45,735 nt of DNA from Methanosarcina sp. UBA293 (GCA_002499445.1 DALS01000053.1:1-45735), one strand, 5' to 3'. Positions 1 through 9,486 are shown, counted from the stretch's first letter. The notes: generated from the sequence alone by a model not told the origin. Translations and numbers: made by a program.

Positions 1-33
1 ATTAAATATCCAGGATCTCAAGGTCTTGATTCT

Positions 34-2067
34 ATGAATTTTTCCGATCAAACAACTGAGAAATTATCTCAAAAATCCGAAAAGATGTCTCAAAAAATAC
101 CCCATACAATACATGATGACCGATACTGGAACAGCCCGCAGTTTAGGCTGGTTTCCGATTTTGAGCCTAAGGGTTCCCAGCCGCAGGCAATTAAAAAACT
201 GGTGGAAGGACTGGATAAAGGAGAACAGTACCAGACCCTGCTTGGGGTAACCGGATCAGGGAAAACCTATACTGTTGCAAATGTCATAAACCAGATCAAG
301 AAACCGACCCTTGTTATTGCTCATAACAAAACCCTTGCAGCCCAGCTTTATAATGAATTCAGGGAGTTTTTCCCTGAAAACAGAGTGGAGTATTTTGTTT
401 CCTATTACGATTACTATCAGCCTGAATCTTATCTCCCTGCCAAGGACCAGTATATTGAAAAAGATGCCATGATTAACCCTAAGATCGAGCAGATGCGGCT
501 TGCTGCCACTGCGTCGTTGATGTCACGCCAGGACGTTATTGTTGTGGCATCCGTATCTTGCATCTACGGGCTTGGCAATCCTGAGAACTTCCAGAAAATG
601 GGGTTTGAATTAAAGGTTGGAGATAGGGTCCAGAGAAAGGAAATCCTGCATAAGCTTGTTGAAATCCAATTCGAGCGGAACGACCTTGAGCTTATGCCGG
701 GGCGCTTCAGGGTAAAAGGGGATACCATTGATATTATCCCAGGGTACTTTGACGATATTATCCGGATTGAGCTTTTCGGAGATGAGATTGACCGGATTTC
801 CGAGGTGGACAAGCAAACCGGACAGCGAACTGAAGATATGGATTATTTCTTTGTCTATCCTGCCAGACATTATGTAATTCCTGAAGAAGAGCAGAAAAGT
901 GCGATTCAGTCCATCCTTGAAGAGCTTGAAGCCCATCTTCCTGAACTCGGACTGCTTGAATCGCACAGGCTAAAGCAACGCACGCTTTATGATATGGAAA
1001 TGATCCAGGAAACCGGTAGCTGTAAAGGTATTGAAAATTATTCGCGGCACTTTGACCACAGACAACCAGGAGAACAGCCCTTTTGCCTGCTTGACTATTT
1101 CCCTGAAGATTTCCTGCTTGTCATTGATGAGAGCCATCAGACAATCCCACAGCTTCATGGGATGTATAATGGGGACCGCTCAAGAAAGAGAAACCTTGTA
1201 GATTATGGATTCAGGCTTCCCAGTGCCTACGATAACAGGCCTCTGAAATTCGATGAATTTGAGAAGTACATGAAAAACGTAATCTTTGTATCGGCAACCC
1301 CAGCAGACTATGAAAAGGAGCACTCGGCTCGGATTGTGGAACAGATTATCCGCCCGACAGGCCTTGTTGACCCTGAAGTAGAAATTCGCCCTCTCGAAGG
1401 GCAGGTCAGGGATGTAATGCAGGAAATCCGGAAGATTGTGGAAAGAGGAGACCGCGCCCTTGTAACCACCCTGACAAAAAAGCTTGCTGAGGAACTGACC
1501 GAATACCTTGCCAGAAACGAAATTAAAGCTCGCTACCTGCACTCGGATATCAAAACGATAGAAAGGACTGAGATTATCCGCGAACTCCGCCTTGGTAAAT
1601 TCGATGTCCTTGTTGGGATCAACCTGCTCAGAGAAGGACTCGACATTCCAGAAGTGGGTTTCATCGGCATCCTGGATGCTGATAAAGAAGGTTTCCTGAG
1701 AGATTCAAAAAGCCTGATCCAGATAATCGGCCGCGCAGCCCGGAATGCCAGTTCTAAAGTTGTCCTGTATGCTGACAATATGACCGATTCCATCAAAAAA
1801 GCTGTTACTGAGACCGAACGCCGGCGCAATATGCAGATTTCCTACAACAGGGAACACGGCATCATCCCGACAACTATCAAGAAACCAATTCGGGAAAAGG
1901 TCGTGGATATCACCGACACCAAACATATCCCGAAAACCGATATTCCTAATATGATTATCGAACTTGAAACCGAAATGAGGGAAGCTGCCGAAAGGCTGGA
2001 CTTCGAACGGGCAATCCAGGTAAGGGAATTGATAAAGAAGCTGGAGAAAGAGATAAAATTAGCCTGA
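34..2067 (+). CDS. uvrB: UvrABC excision nuclease subunit B
   Basis: This is the DNA-damage recognition helicase of bacterial-type nucleotide excision repair. It receives damaged DNA from UvrA and recruits UvrC in the cytoplasm. The 677-residue protein has the Walker A motif GVTGSGKT (about residues 71-78), the tyrosine-rich beta-hairpin (YYDYYQPESY) that inserts between strands, the helicase box VIDESH, the QIIGRAARN motif VI, and a C-terminal UVR coiled coil (about 635-675) that contacts UvrC. Length is normal apart from roughly 37 extra N-terminal residues before FRLVSDFEPKG. The start is the first ATG, with only a weak AAGGT upstream, so a later start is possible. No uvrA or uvrC lies in the window. 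The family is mainly bacterial; methanogens that carry it are thought to have acquired it by transfer. Confidence 0.97.
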   Translation: MNFSDQTTEKLSQKSEKMSQKIPHTIHDDRYWNSPQFRLVSDFEPKGSQPQAIKKLVEGLDKGEQYQTLLGVTGSGKTYTVANVINQIKKPTLVIAHNKTLAAQLYNEFREFFPENRVEYFVSYYDYYQPESYLPAKDQYIEKDAMINPKIEQMRLAATASLMSRQDVIVVASVSCIYGLGNPENFQKMGFELKVGDRVQRKEILHKLVEIQFERNDLELMPGRFRVKGDTIDIIPGYFDDIIRIELFGDEIDRISEVDKQTGQRTEDMDYFFVYPARHYVIPEEEQKSAIQSILEELEAHLPELGLLESHRLKQRTLYDMEMIQETGSCKGIENYSRHFDHRQPGEQPFCLLDYFPEDFLLVIDESHQTIPQLHGMYNGDRSRKRNLVDYGFRLPSAYDNRPLKFDEFEKYMKNVIFVSATPADYEKEHSARIVEQIIRPTGLVDPEVEIRPLEGQVRDVMQEIRKIVERGDRALVTTLTKKLAEELTEYLARNEIKARYLHSDIKTIERTEIIRELRLGKFDVLVGINLLREGLDIPEVGFIGILDADKEGFLRDSKSLIQIIGRAARNASSKVVLYADNMTDSIKKAVTETERRRNMQISYNREHGIIPTTIKKPIREKVVDITDTKHIPKTDIPNMIIELETEMREAAERLDFERAIQVRELIKKLEKEIKLA

Positions 2068-2074
2068 TGGAATT

Positions 2075-2118
2075 AGAATAGTTTTCTTTTAGAATAGTTT
2101 TCTTTTTTATTTTCTTTC
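2075..2118 (+). terminator. T-rich terminator with 16-bp tandem duplication
   Basis: Directly after uvrB a 16-bp unit (AGAATAGTTTTCTTTT) is present twice in perfect tandem at 2075-2090 and 2091-2106. It is followed by a further T-rich run to 2118. Pyrimidine-rich T runs are the usual archaeal termination signal. That the duplication strengthens termination is inference. Confidence 0.5.
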
Positions 2119-2244
2119 TACAGGCTCTTCTTCTCCAACCATATTTTTTCTCATTCCCGTCAGCTTTTTTGATCTATATTTTTGATCTATAATTGATTTT
2201 AACTGTAAATTATAAACTTTGATCAACCGGATTAAACTGCCGAA

Positions 2245-2616
2245 TTAGATGTAATACTCAACGTAGAAGCGGTAAGCAACCTGAAGCTCTTCCAATTCTC
2301 TGGGTTCCAGTTCAAAATCGAGCTGACTTGCCCTGTAAATTTTTTCTCCTAAATTTTCGAATGTAACTTCGCATTTTATATTCTCGGGAAGCTGAACCTC
2401 AAAACTGTCGCATTTACTACGTATTTCCTGGACAAGTTTTTCTACTTCTGCGGAACTGAAGATTTTTCTATTCTCAGGGCTATAATTTACCTCAACTATC
2501 AATTCTTCTTTGCTCGTTAAATCCGCCCAGAAACCGGAGAGTTCAGTTCCTTCTATCCTGTAGTCCTGAAGCTCGAAGCTTCTTGTGATTGTGTTCTTGA
2601 TTTTACCCTCGTCCAT
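2245..2616 (-). CDS. hypothetical protein, 123 aa
   Basis: I do not recognise this family. The protein is small and acidic with no signal peptide, no membrane segment and no cysteine cluster (one Cys pair spaced far apart). It has alternating beta-like and helical stretches, with a C-terminus rich in Glu and Tyr (EELQVAYRFYVEYYI). The ATG has no Shine-Dalgarno-like sequence. A TATA-like element sits about 29 nt upstream of it, which fits a leaderless or nearly leaderless transcript. The gene stands alone between uvrB (convergent) and the YVTN genes. It is accepted as real because of its coding-like composition and promoter placement. Confidence 0.7.
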   Translation of the reverse strand: MDEGKIKNTITRSFELQDYRIEGTELSGFWADLTSKEELIVEVNYSPENRKIFSSAEVEKLVQEIRSKCDSFEVQLPENIKCEVTFENLGEKIYRASQLDFELEPRELEELQVAYRFYVEYYI

Positions 2617-2637
2617 GTGGTTGTTTTAGGAAATGAA

Positions 2638-2650
2638 TGTATATAAACTA
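2638..2650 (-). promoter_or_regulatory. TATA box for the 123-aa gene (leaderless)
   Basis: On the minus strand the sequence reads AGTTTATATACA about 29 nt before the ATG at 2616. Archaeal TATA boxes sit about 25-30 nt before the transcription start, so transcription should begin at or within a few bases of the start codon. Confidence 0.5.
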
Positions 2651-2679
2651 TCTCAAAAATAAAAAAGATAAGTCTCAGA

Positions 2680-4116
2680 TTACTTCTTCCTGAATTTCCA
2701 TCCTGCATACAGGCATGTCAAGCTCCCTAATAATCCAAAGCCTGGAGTAGAGTTATTTTTGCTCGGCTCATTTTCCCCCGAGATATTACCGCTACCAGAA
2801 TCGGAATTATTGATTTTTGAATCATTGAGTTCGACAGCGCTTATTTCTTCAGATGATGATAAGTTAGTTTCTTCAACCCCTATGTTTTCAGTTGCATTGG
2901 ATTTTGCCCATGTACTTTGGGCAGTCATATTAGAATCCTTAAGAGGTACAATTACAACTCCAGTAGGATAGATTCCTGCATTCACAGTAGCTGTAACAGT
3001 GTTTGTGACTGTGTCAATCACTGAGACATTGTCGTTTTCGGCGTTTGCCACATATACCTTTCTTCCGTCCTGGGTGACTGCAATTCCCATGGGCCATTCT
3101 CCTACAGGCACTGTGGCTGTGACAGTGTTTGTTTTTGTATTAATTACAGTGACGCTGCTATTGTAGAAGTTTCCTAAATATACCTTACTTCCATCCGGAC
3201 TGATTACAATTTCACGAGAAGAAATTCCTACAGGTACAGTGGCTATTACATTATCCGTGGCTGTATCAATTACAGAAACAGTGTTATTGTTAGCTACATA
3301 TACTTTATTTCCATCAGAAGTGACTGCAACAAGACTGGGCGAGTTCCCTACAGGCACAGTGGCTATTACATCATCCGTGGCTGTGTTAATTACAGAGACA
3401 GTGTTGCTGTCATAGTTGAGTACGTATATCTTTTTTCCGTCTTGGGTGACTGCAATCCCACAAGGGGAGTCTCCTACAGATATATTGGCTGTAACTTTAT
3501 TTGTAGCTGCATCAATTATAGAAGTAATGTTGCCGCGAAAGTTCGTGACATAGATTTTTTTTCCATCCGGTGTAAGTGCAACATCATGAGTACTCGGTTC
3601 CACAATAATCGGTGCCATTAAGGTGTTTGTCGCTGTGTTAATTACAGAGATATCGGTGTTGTCACGCTGCTTCGTCACATAAACTCTTGTTCCTTCAGGG
3701 TTAACTGTAATTCTCGAAGGATAACTGTTTCCTATATTCACTTTGGCACTGACCGTATTTGTGGCTGTATCAATTACATAAACAGTGCAGACGTCTATAG
3801 CTGCGGACGCTACATATAATTTTGTTCCTGCAGAGTTGACCTCAATTCCTACAGGCCATCCTCCACCGAGAGGCACTCTGGCTGTAATATTGTTAGTTGC
3901 TGTGTCAATTACAGCGACATTAGGAGTAGGAACAGTACCATTATAATTCATATCGTAATAATAACCTCTCTGATCATAATCTCCCAGATTTGTCACATAT
4001 GCAAATGGAGCCGCACCTGCTACACCGGCGAATATTAAAATCGTAAGTGAAGTTATTCCAAAAACTTTTATAAGAGTATGCTCTTGATATGTTTTATTAC
4101 ATGTTATTCCGTTCAT
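2680..4116 (-). CDS. YVTN beta-propeller surface protein (copy A)
   Basis: A secreted or cell-surface beta-propeller protein. It has an N-terminal hydrophobic signal (FGITSLTILIFAGVAGA), then about nine roughly 42-residue YVTN repeats of the type 'VIDTATNTVTATVPVG ... DGKKVYVAN' covering most of the chain. A Ser/Asn-rich linker follows, and the tail is STPGFGLLGSLTCLYAGWKFRKK-like: PGF, a hydrophobic helix and basic residues, matching the archaeosortase PGF-CTERM pattern. YVTN propellers are established components of Methanosarcina surface proteins. The start is placed at ATG 4116 because GGGG lies six bases upstream; the longer reading frame begins with a TTG inside that Shine-Dalgarno. It is a tandem duplicate of the next gene. 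The ligand is unknown. Confidence 0.9.
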   Translation of the reverse strand: MNGITCNKTYQEHTLIKVFGITSLTILIFAGVAGAAPFAYVTNLGDYDQRGYYYDMNYNGTVPTPNVAVIDTATNNITARVPLGGGWPVGIEVNSAGTKLYVASAAIDVCTVYVIDTATNTVSAKVNIGNSYPSRITVNPEGTRVYVTKQRDNTDISVINTATNTLMAPIIVEPSTHDVALTPDGKKIYVTNFRGNITSIIDAATNKVTANISVGDSPCGIAVTQDGKKIYVLNYDSNTVSVINTATDDVIATVPVGNSPSLVAVTSDGNKVYVANNNTVSVIDTATDNVIATVPVGISSREIVISPDGSKVYLGNFYNSSVTVINTKTNTVTATVPVGEWPMGIAVTQDGRKVYVANAENDNVSVIDTVTNTVTATVNAGIYPTGVVIVPLKDSNMTAQSTWAKSNATENIGVEETNLSSSEEISAVELNDSKINNSDSGSGNISGENEPSKNNSTPGFGLLGSLTCLYAGWKFRKK

Positions 4117-4195
4117 TTTAAACCCCAACTTATGAACTTATGAAAAAGTAACAACATCAGCGACTCCCTCATAGATTTTGTTCATACCAGCACCC
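4117..4195 (-). promoter_or_regulatory. conserved leader/promoter of YVTN copy A
   Basis: This stretch matches 5760-5838 almost base for base. It includes the tandem octamer TTCATAAG TTCATAAG just before the GGGG Shine-Dalgarno of each gene. The similarity ends abruptly beyond about 4195 and 5838, which marks the upstream edge of the duplication. Confidence 0.6.
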
Positions 4196-4325
4196 TAAAA
4201 ATTGGAGAGTTTCAATCACTCATGATGCGTAGAGCTTCGATATATTAGGTTTCTTAAGTTTGTACATCAGACTCGAGAGATAATAGATCATTAATATCAG
4301 TACTTCAGGTCCTCCAAGTCTCGCA

Positions 4326-5759
4326 TTACTTTTTCCTGAGCTTCCATCCCCCATATAGACAGGTCAAACTTCCTAATAATCCAAAACCTGGAGTTGAGTT
4401 ATTTTTGCTCGATTCATTTCCATTTGAGCTACTAACATTATCAGATTCAGAATTATTCTTTTTTGAATTATTGAGTTCGACAGCATTTTTTTCTTCAGAT
4501 GATGATAAGTTAGTTTCTTCAACCCCTATATTCTCAGTTGCATTGGATTTTGCCCCTGTACTTTGGGTAGTCATATTAGAATCCTTAAGAGGCACAATTA
4601 CAACTCCAGTAGGATAGATTCCTGCATTCACCGTAGCTGTAACAGTGTTTGTGGCAGTGTCAATCACAGAGACGTTGTCGCTTTTAGCGTTTGCCACATA
4701 TACCTTTTTTCCGTCCTGTGTGACTGCAATTCCCATGGGCCGTTCTCCCACAGGCACTGTTGCTATGACAGTGTTTGTTTTTGTATTAATTACAGTGACA
4801 CTTTTATTGTAGAAGTTCCCTAAATAAACCTTATTTCCATCTGGACTGATTACAACTTCACGAGAAAAAGTTCCTACAGGCACGGTGGCTATTACACTAT
4901 CTGTGGCTGTATCAATTACAGAGACAGTGTTGTTGTTAGCTACATATATTTTATTTCCATCAGAAGTAACTGCAACACGATGAGGTGAGTCTCCTACAGG
5001 CACGGTCGCTGTAACATTATCAATGGCTGTGTCAATCACAGACACAGTGCTGCTGTTATAGTTAGGCACGTATGCCTTTTTTCCGTCCTGTGTGACTACA
5101 ACTTCATAAGGACTGTCTCCTACAGGTACATTGGCTGTAACTTTGTTTGTAGCCGCATCAATTACGTAAATAGTGTTGTTTCGACTGTTTGCAGCATAGA
5201 TTTTTTTTCCATCCGGTGTAAATGCAATATCATAAGTACTCGGCCCCACAATAATCGGTGCCATTAAGATATTTGTGGCTGTGTTAATTACAGAGATATC
5301 GGTGTTGTCATGCTGCTTCGTCACATAAACTCTTGTTCCTGCAGGGTTAATTGTAATTCTCGAAGGATAACTACTTCCGATATTCACCTTGGCACTGACC
5401 GTATTTGTGGCTGTGTCAATTACATAAACAGTGGAGACGCTCATAGGTGAGTCCACCACATATACCTTTGTTCCTGCAGGGTTGACTGCAACTCCTACAG
5501 GCCATCCTCCGCCAAGAGGCACTCTGGCTGTAATATTGTTAGTTGCTGTGTCAATTACAGCGACAGTAGGAGTATGCGCGACAGGTGCGACAGTACCGTT
5601 ATAATTCGTATCGTTAGAGTAATTCCCCATATTTGTCACATATGCAAATGGAGCCGCACCTGCTACACCAGCGAATATTAAAATCGTAAGTGAAGTTATT
5701 CCCAAAACTTTTATGAGAGTATTCTCTCGATATGTTTTATTACATGTTATTTCTTCCAT
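4326..5759 (-). CDS. YVTN beta-propeller surface protein (copy B)
   Basis: Paralogue of the preceding gene, nearly the same length and order: signal sequence, YVTN repeats (about residues 35-380), Ser/Asn-rich linker, and a PGF-type tail ending in WKLRKK. The two differ mainly just after the signal peptide (AHTPTVAV region), in scattered repeat residues, and in the linker. The start is ATG 5759, six bases after GGGG, exactly as in copy A. The roughly 80 bases upstream of both genes are also almost identical, so promoter and leader were duplicated together. Both are probably anchored at the cell surface after archaeosortase processing (family knowledge plus inference). Confidence 0.9.
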   Translation of the reverse strand: MEEITCNKTYRENTLIKVLGITSLTILIFAGVAGAAPFAYVTNMGNYSNDTNYNGTVAPVAHTPTVAVIDTATNNITARVPLGGGWPVGVAVNPAGTKVYVVDSPMSVSTVYVIDTATNTVSAKVNIGSSYPSRITINPAGTRVYVTKQHDNTDISVINTATNILMAPIIVGPSTYDIAFTPDGKKIYAANSRNNTIYVIDAATNKVTANVPVGDSPYEVVVTQDGKKAYVPNYNSSTVSVIDTAIDNVTATVPVGDSPHRVAVTSDGNKIYVANNNTVSVIDTATDSVIATVPVGTFSREVVISPDGNKVYLGNFYNKSVTVINTKTNTVIATVPVGERPMGIAVTQDGKKVYVANAKSDNVSVIDTATNTVTATVNAGIYPTGVVIVPLKDSNMTTQSTGAKSNATENIGVEETNLSSSEEKNAVELNNSKKNNSESDNVSSSNGNESSKNNSTPGFGLLGSLTCLYGGWKLRKK

Positions 5760-5838
5760 TTTAAACCCCAACTTATGAACTTATGAAAAAGTAACAACAT
5801 CAGCGACTCCCTCATGGATTTTGTTCATACCAACACCC
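5760..5838 (-). promoter_or_regulatory. conserved leader/promoter of YVTN copy B
   Basis: Counterpart of the leader at 4117-4195. Identity extends from the start codon through the doubled TTCATAAG element and the stretch reading CAGCGACTCCCTCAT on the plus strand. It suggests that both genes are expressed under the same control. Confidence 0.6.
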
Positions 5839-5944
5839 TATAAACAATGAGGTTTCGATAAACCTCAATCTTTGGCCGGTTGTTATATAGGTTCATAGGC
5901 AACCGTTGAAAATCAGAAGTTTATCGAACTCCTCTAAGGAATTT

Positions 5945-7183
5945 TTACCTTACATATACACGTTCAATTTCTGAACTGCCGTATGTGCGTTCAAGTAACC
6001 CTGGATTACCATACGTCGAACCAGTGGGCTCTGGATCATTAATACGCAAATATGTATACCCATCTTGAACTATGTATCCTTTACAAAGTCGACAATGACC
6101 TAGAATCATAGTGAAAAATGGTCTCTCATTTTCAATCTCTGATATAGCGTCACTATTGAAAAGTCTAGTAGTTATAGTTCCCGTTTTTCCCCATCGATGT
6201 GTAGCCCATTTTACAATATTATCAGCTGAGAGCCCAGATGTGCCTATTGAACCAGAATCCCAACTCCACAGTCCATCACCCAAATAGATTGTTTCCTGTG
6301 AAGGGATAGGAGTCGGTTTATTATAATATTTACAAACCATTCGGATACATGCTGGAACACAGTAAACGTCATCTTCTTGTCCAATACCGTTAATATCAAG
6401 TATTTTACCTGTAAATGAACTTTTCACTACTCCCTCGTCAATAAGTTTTTTAATATTTTCTTCAGTAACTGCAGCATTAATATTAACTCCTTTATTAGCT
6501 GCTACTTGTTCTATAGATTTGGCAAGTTCATCACTTTTTTGCCATTCTTTTAAATTGTTTTCCTTTCCATAAGCCAAAATCTTGTCATACATTGACCATA
6601 TTCCGGGTTCGGTTTCAGTTGCGGGTTTATCTTCAACTTCACTAAGGAAGTATGCATCTACAAATATCCGGTGTTCAACTCCAGTGGCCTTATCTTTCAC
6701 CACAGTCATCGCCCCTATTCTAGGATAGCTGTATACAACCATCTGGGTTGACTTGATTTCCCCATCTGAATATTCATTTTTGGCAATTTCGATTGATTTT
6801 TTCATGGCTTCAGCCACTTTATAAGGTTCTGGATCAAATACAATGTCATAAATTGAAGGTCCCAACGTTTTATCGGCACAGACGTCGATTGTACCTATTA
6901 ATTTATTTTCTTTGTATACTGAAAATCGATAAAACAATTTCTGACCATTTACGTCATAAAGCTCCTGTGGGTTAGGATTGATAGATGCACCTGTCCAGTT
7001 TTCAAAACCCAGCGCATTGCCTGCTATGAAATTTATCATGTTCGCATTAGCACGCATTAAGGCTTCCTCTGCAGTTACACTATAGTCTTTTTCTTCTTGT
7101 GCGCTTGCTGCCGGTATCAATACCATACCAACCAGTAGCATTGCCAAAAGAAGTATTCCTGATGTAATTTTACTACGACTCAT
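5945..7183 (-). CDS. secreted papain-like (C39-type) cysteine peptidase
   Basis: The protein starts with a clear signal peptide (SGILLLAMLLVGMVLIPAASA, cut before QEEKD). A roughly 200-residue N-terminal region could act as a propeptide or inhibitor domain. The C-terminal 140 residues look like a C39_2 papain fold: the Cys in DVYCVPACIRM, the His in ILGHCRLCKGY and the Asp/Asn in LRINDPEP are the probable catalytic residues. The start at ATG 7183 is chosen because AGGAG lies seven bases upstream; a longer frame from 7204 has no such site. No ABC transporter is adjacent, so this is not a bacteriocin exporter. It is probably a secreted peptidase of unknown target next to the surface-protein genes. 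Confidence 0.8.
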   Translation of the reverse strand: MSRSKITSGILLLAMLLVGMVLIPAASAQEEKDYSVTAEEALMRANANMINFIAGNALGFENWTGASINPNPQELYDVNGQKLFYRFSVYKENKLIGTIDVCADKTLGPSIYDIVFDPEPYKVAEAMKKSIEIAKNEYSDGEIKSTQMVVYSYPRIGAMTVVKDKATGVEHRIFVDAYFLSEVEDKPATETEPGIWSMYDKILAYGKENNLKEWQKSDELAKSIEQVAANKGVNINAAVTEENIKKLIDEGVVKSSFTGKILDINGIGQEDDVYCVPACIRMVCKYYNKPTPIPSQETIYLGDGLWSWDSGSIGTSGLSADNIVKWATHRWGKTGTITTRLFNSDAISEIENERPFFTMILGHCRLCKGYIVQDGYTYLRINDPEPTGSTYGNPGLLERTYGSSEIERVYVR

Positions 7184-8079
7184 ATTTTTTCTCCTGTTTA
7201 ACATCCAGGAGGCAGAATCAGGTAAGCTAAGCCTTAAGTAAAAGCAAAGCTAACTTAATTGTGCCTCTTAGGGCGTACTTATGGAGTTGGACTACCTGGA
7301 AAGTACTTCCAAACTCCATAAACTACTTTCTATTAGTCCTTTAAATGTTTTATGTGTAGACTCTCGAAAAATACAGTTTTCGTACTCAACTCGAGTCTAA
7401 AATTGTTTTCTGATCTCTGATTGTTAGAGCCTCTGGACACAAAACTTATATGAGATCATACTGCCTTGACTCATATTCAATGATATGTATAAAATAAAAT
7501 TTGTGCAATTTTAAAGTCTTTTAGGACGACTTTTAAATAAACCTTATGAAATCTAGGCTAATATATTCTCTAATCGTAACAAATGGACGAATAAGTGCAC
7601 ATATTAAAAGTGTTTTCCAATCGATTACAGCCTCATAACTGAGAGATCATTTTTACTCAGGTACAATCCCACTAGCCAATGAACCTGTAAATTATTAATT
7701 TTCGCAAAAGTTGATAGGCTAACGTAGCTTTGACAAAAGTATCAGAAAAATCAAATTACCCATTTTTTAGTGCCACATGAAATAACTGAATTTTTACGAA
7801 TAGCGGTTCTAATATGGCTGATTTTTCGGTTCGTGAATTTAAGAGACTCCTGTATATTCCAATGATTTATTATTTAGACCTTTCTCTGCTTCGACCGGGT
7901 AATTTCATCCGTTTACTAAATGTAAAATAGCATATCTAAAGTTTGGAAACATTTGTTGTTGAAAATCGTAGTCGGAATTAGTGTTTTCTTTGTGGCTTAG
8001 TTACTCTGTAACTAAACAATTATTTAAAAACCATATAATACAACAAAGAGTCCTAAATTCCGTACATTTTGGGCTTATT
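7184..8079. other. long AT-rich intergenic region
   Basis: About 900 bases with no convincing reading frame on either strand. The only structure I can support is an inverted repeat in the leader of the C39-type gene (listed separately). No tRNA, insertion-sequence end or small Cys-rich peptide gene for the neighbouring radical SAM enzyme was found here. Confidence 0.5.
7279..7321. repeat. inverted repeat, possible leader hairpin
   Basis: TTATGGAGTT at 7279-7288 is the perfect reverse complement of AACTCCATAA at 7312-7321, leaving a 23-base loop that contains the palindrome AAGTACTT. It lies about 100-140 bases upstream of the C39-type peptidase start and could be an mRNA hairpin or a protein-binding site. 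Confidence 0.4.
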
Positions 8080-9222
8080 TCAAAGTTTCTTAAGCATAAG
8101 AGACATTATTCCGGGTTTTGAAGATCTCATGCTGCCGGGAGAAAACATATTATCTATATCCGAACCCCCGAACATTTCTTCGTTGACACGCTTGTTTATC
8201 TCATCAAAAATCATCTTGTAAGCCAAGCAGTGTGGATCTACACCTTTTATCTCGCCGTCTGTGGGAACGATTGCATTGTACGGGCATCCACCTCTGCAAT
8301 ATTTGATATGAGAGCATTTGCCGCATGCCGTGTCCACATATTCTTTAAACCGAAACATCTGCTTCCAGGCTTCGGACTGGGCAAGGTCTGCCATGGTTGG
8401 CCGGTCATAGACATTGCCCATAACATATTCGGGCATTCCAATAAAACGATAGCAAGGGTATATGCTTCCATCAGGGCCAACTGCAAAGGTATCTCCCATA
8501 CAGTCAACATAGGTACAGACTGTGCCTTTGCCTGTGAATACACATTTGCACAGGTGATCAATATTCATAACCTCAATTTGGCCCAAGTTTTCCAGATATT
8601 TATCCAGAAGATAGATCAAGAGTTCTCCGTATTCTTCAGGGGAAAGTGTCCATTTCTCAGGATTGTCCCCTTTTAATGAAGGCAGGCAGGGATGCAATTT
8701 GAGAGTTAAACCTTTCTCAAGATAAAAATTGAAAATATCTTCCTTAAGTTTTACAGAATGGGACGTGAAAGTAGTAATGAATCTCACATCAAGCCCATAC
8801 TCTCTAGCAATTTCATAGCCTTTCATGGTTTTATCGTAGTATCCTTTTCCCCTCTGCAAGTCATTAAGTTCCTTTGGACCATCCAGGCTGGAGCCTATAG
8901 GAACCCCATATTCCGCAAAAATTTGGGCTATCTCAGGAGTCATTTTCCAGAGGTTTGTCTGTATTGCAAAAGCTATTTTTCGAGGGCTTAAACCCTCAAC
9001 CAGGAGCGGCAATGCTTCTCTGTAAAAGTCCGCCCCTGCCAGCAGAGGTTCCCCGCCATGGAAAGTAAAAGTAACAGGATCTCCTCTGAAAACTCTAAGC
9101 CACTCAACCACTTCTTTTATAGTCTCGATACTCATTATCGGAGACTTCTCTTCGGAACTCCAGCAATAACTGCATTTAGCGGGACAACCGAGGGTCGGGA
9201 TTAGCATTACATGAAAAGGCAT
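8080..9222 (-). CDS. radical SAM/SPASM peptide-modifying enzyme
   Basis: The N-terminus has the radical SAM cluster motif CPAKCSYC (C13, C17, C20) and FHGGEPLL. The C-terminal SPASM region carries the Cys residues for auxiliary clusters (CTYVDC, YPCYRF, CGKC, YCRGGCPYN, HC). At 380 residues it fits anaerobic sulfatase-maturase-like and peptide-modifying enzymes; a methanogen-specific family of putative peptide-modifying radical SAM proteins is the closest match I know. AGGTG eight bases before the ATG supports the start. Such enzymes often sit next to a short substrate peptide or a sulfatase gene. I find neither here, so the substrate is unknown. Confidence 0.85.
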   Translation of the reverse strand: MPFHVMLIPTLGCPAKCSYCWSSEEKSPIMSIETIKEVVEWLRVFRGDPVTFTFHGGEPLLAGADFYREALPLLVEGLSPRKIAFAIQTNLWKMTPEIAQIFAEYGVPIGSSLDGPKELNDLQRGKGYYDKTMKGYEIAREYGLDVRFITTFTSHSVKLKEDIFNFYLEKGLTLKLHPCLPSLKGDNPEKWTLSPEEYGELLIYLLDKYLENLGQIEVMNIDHLCKCVFTGKGTVCTYVDCMGDTFAVGPDGSIYPCYRFIGMPEYVMGNVYDRPTMADLAQSEAWKQMFRFKEYVDTACGKCSHIKYCRGGCPYNAIVPTDGEIKGVDPHCLAYKMIFDEINKRVNEEMFGGSDIDNMFSPGSMRSSKPGIMSLMLKKL

Positions 9223-9338
9223 GTTTAAAACACCTTTTTCGTTAATCTCTTTTAAATATTAGTACTTTTCTAAGTTGTCCTGGCATGAAATCACTATCCA
9301 TTTAACATATAGCGTTCTAATGATTAAATGGAGTTACA

Positions 9339-9486
9339 ATGGAGTTACTGCAAAAACGGGCGAATTCAGAAAATATAAGAAACCCATAGCTAAAAAGTTG
9401 AGAAAGTAGAGGATGAAGTGAGAAAATTGTCAGATAAAGAGTTGAAGGAAAAAACGGCATCAGAAGATAAGGAAAATATAAAATAA
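9339..9486 (+). pseudogene. remnant resembling the SecA N-terminus
   Basis: Two short frames joined by a frameshift read MELLQKRANSENIRNP (stop at 9387), then KVEKVEDEVRKLSDKELKEKT and a few more residues to the stop at 9484. The core LSDKELKEKT closely resembles the conserved N-terminal SecA motif LSDEELKxKT, with the preceding helix in register. SecA is normally absent from archaea, so this would be a decayed transferred gene. The match is short and was judged by eye; chance similarity is possible. Confidence 0.35.

Noticed and set aside
610..966. minus-strand frames inside uvrB, and similar antisense frames in other genes
   Set aside because: They are shadows of the real genes, without domains, ribosome sites or promoters of their own.
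5945..7183. bacteriocin ABC exporter peptidase
   Set aside because: There is no ABC transporter domain or adjacent transporter gene; the protein carries its own signal peptide.
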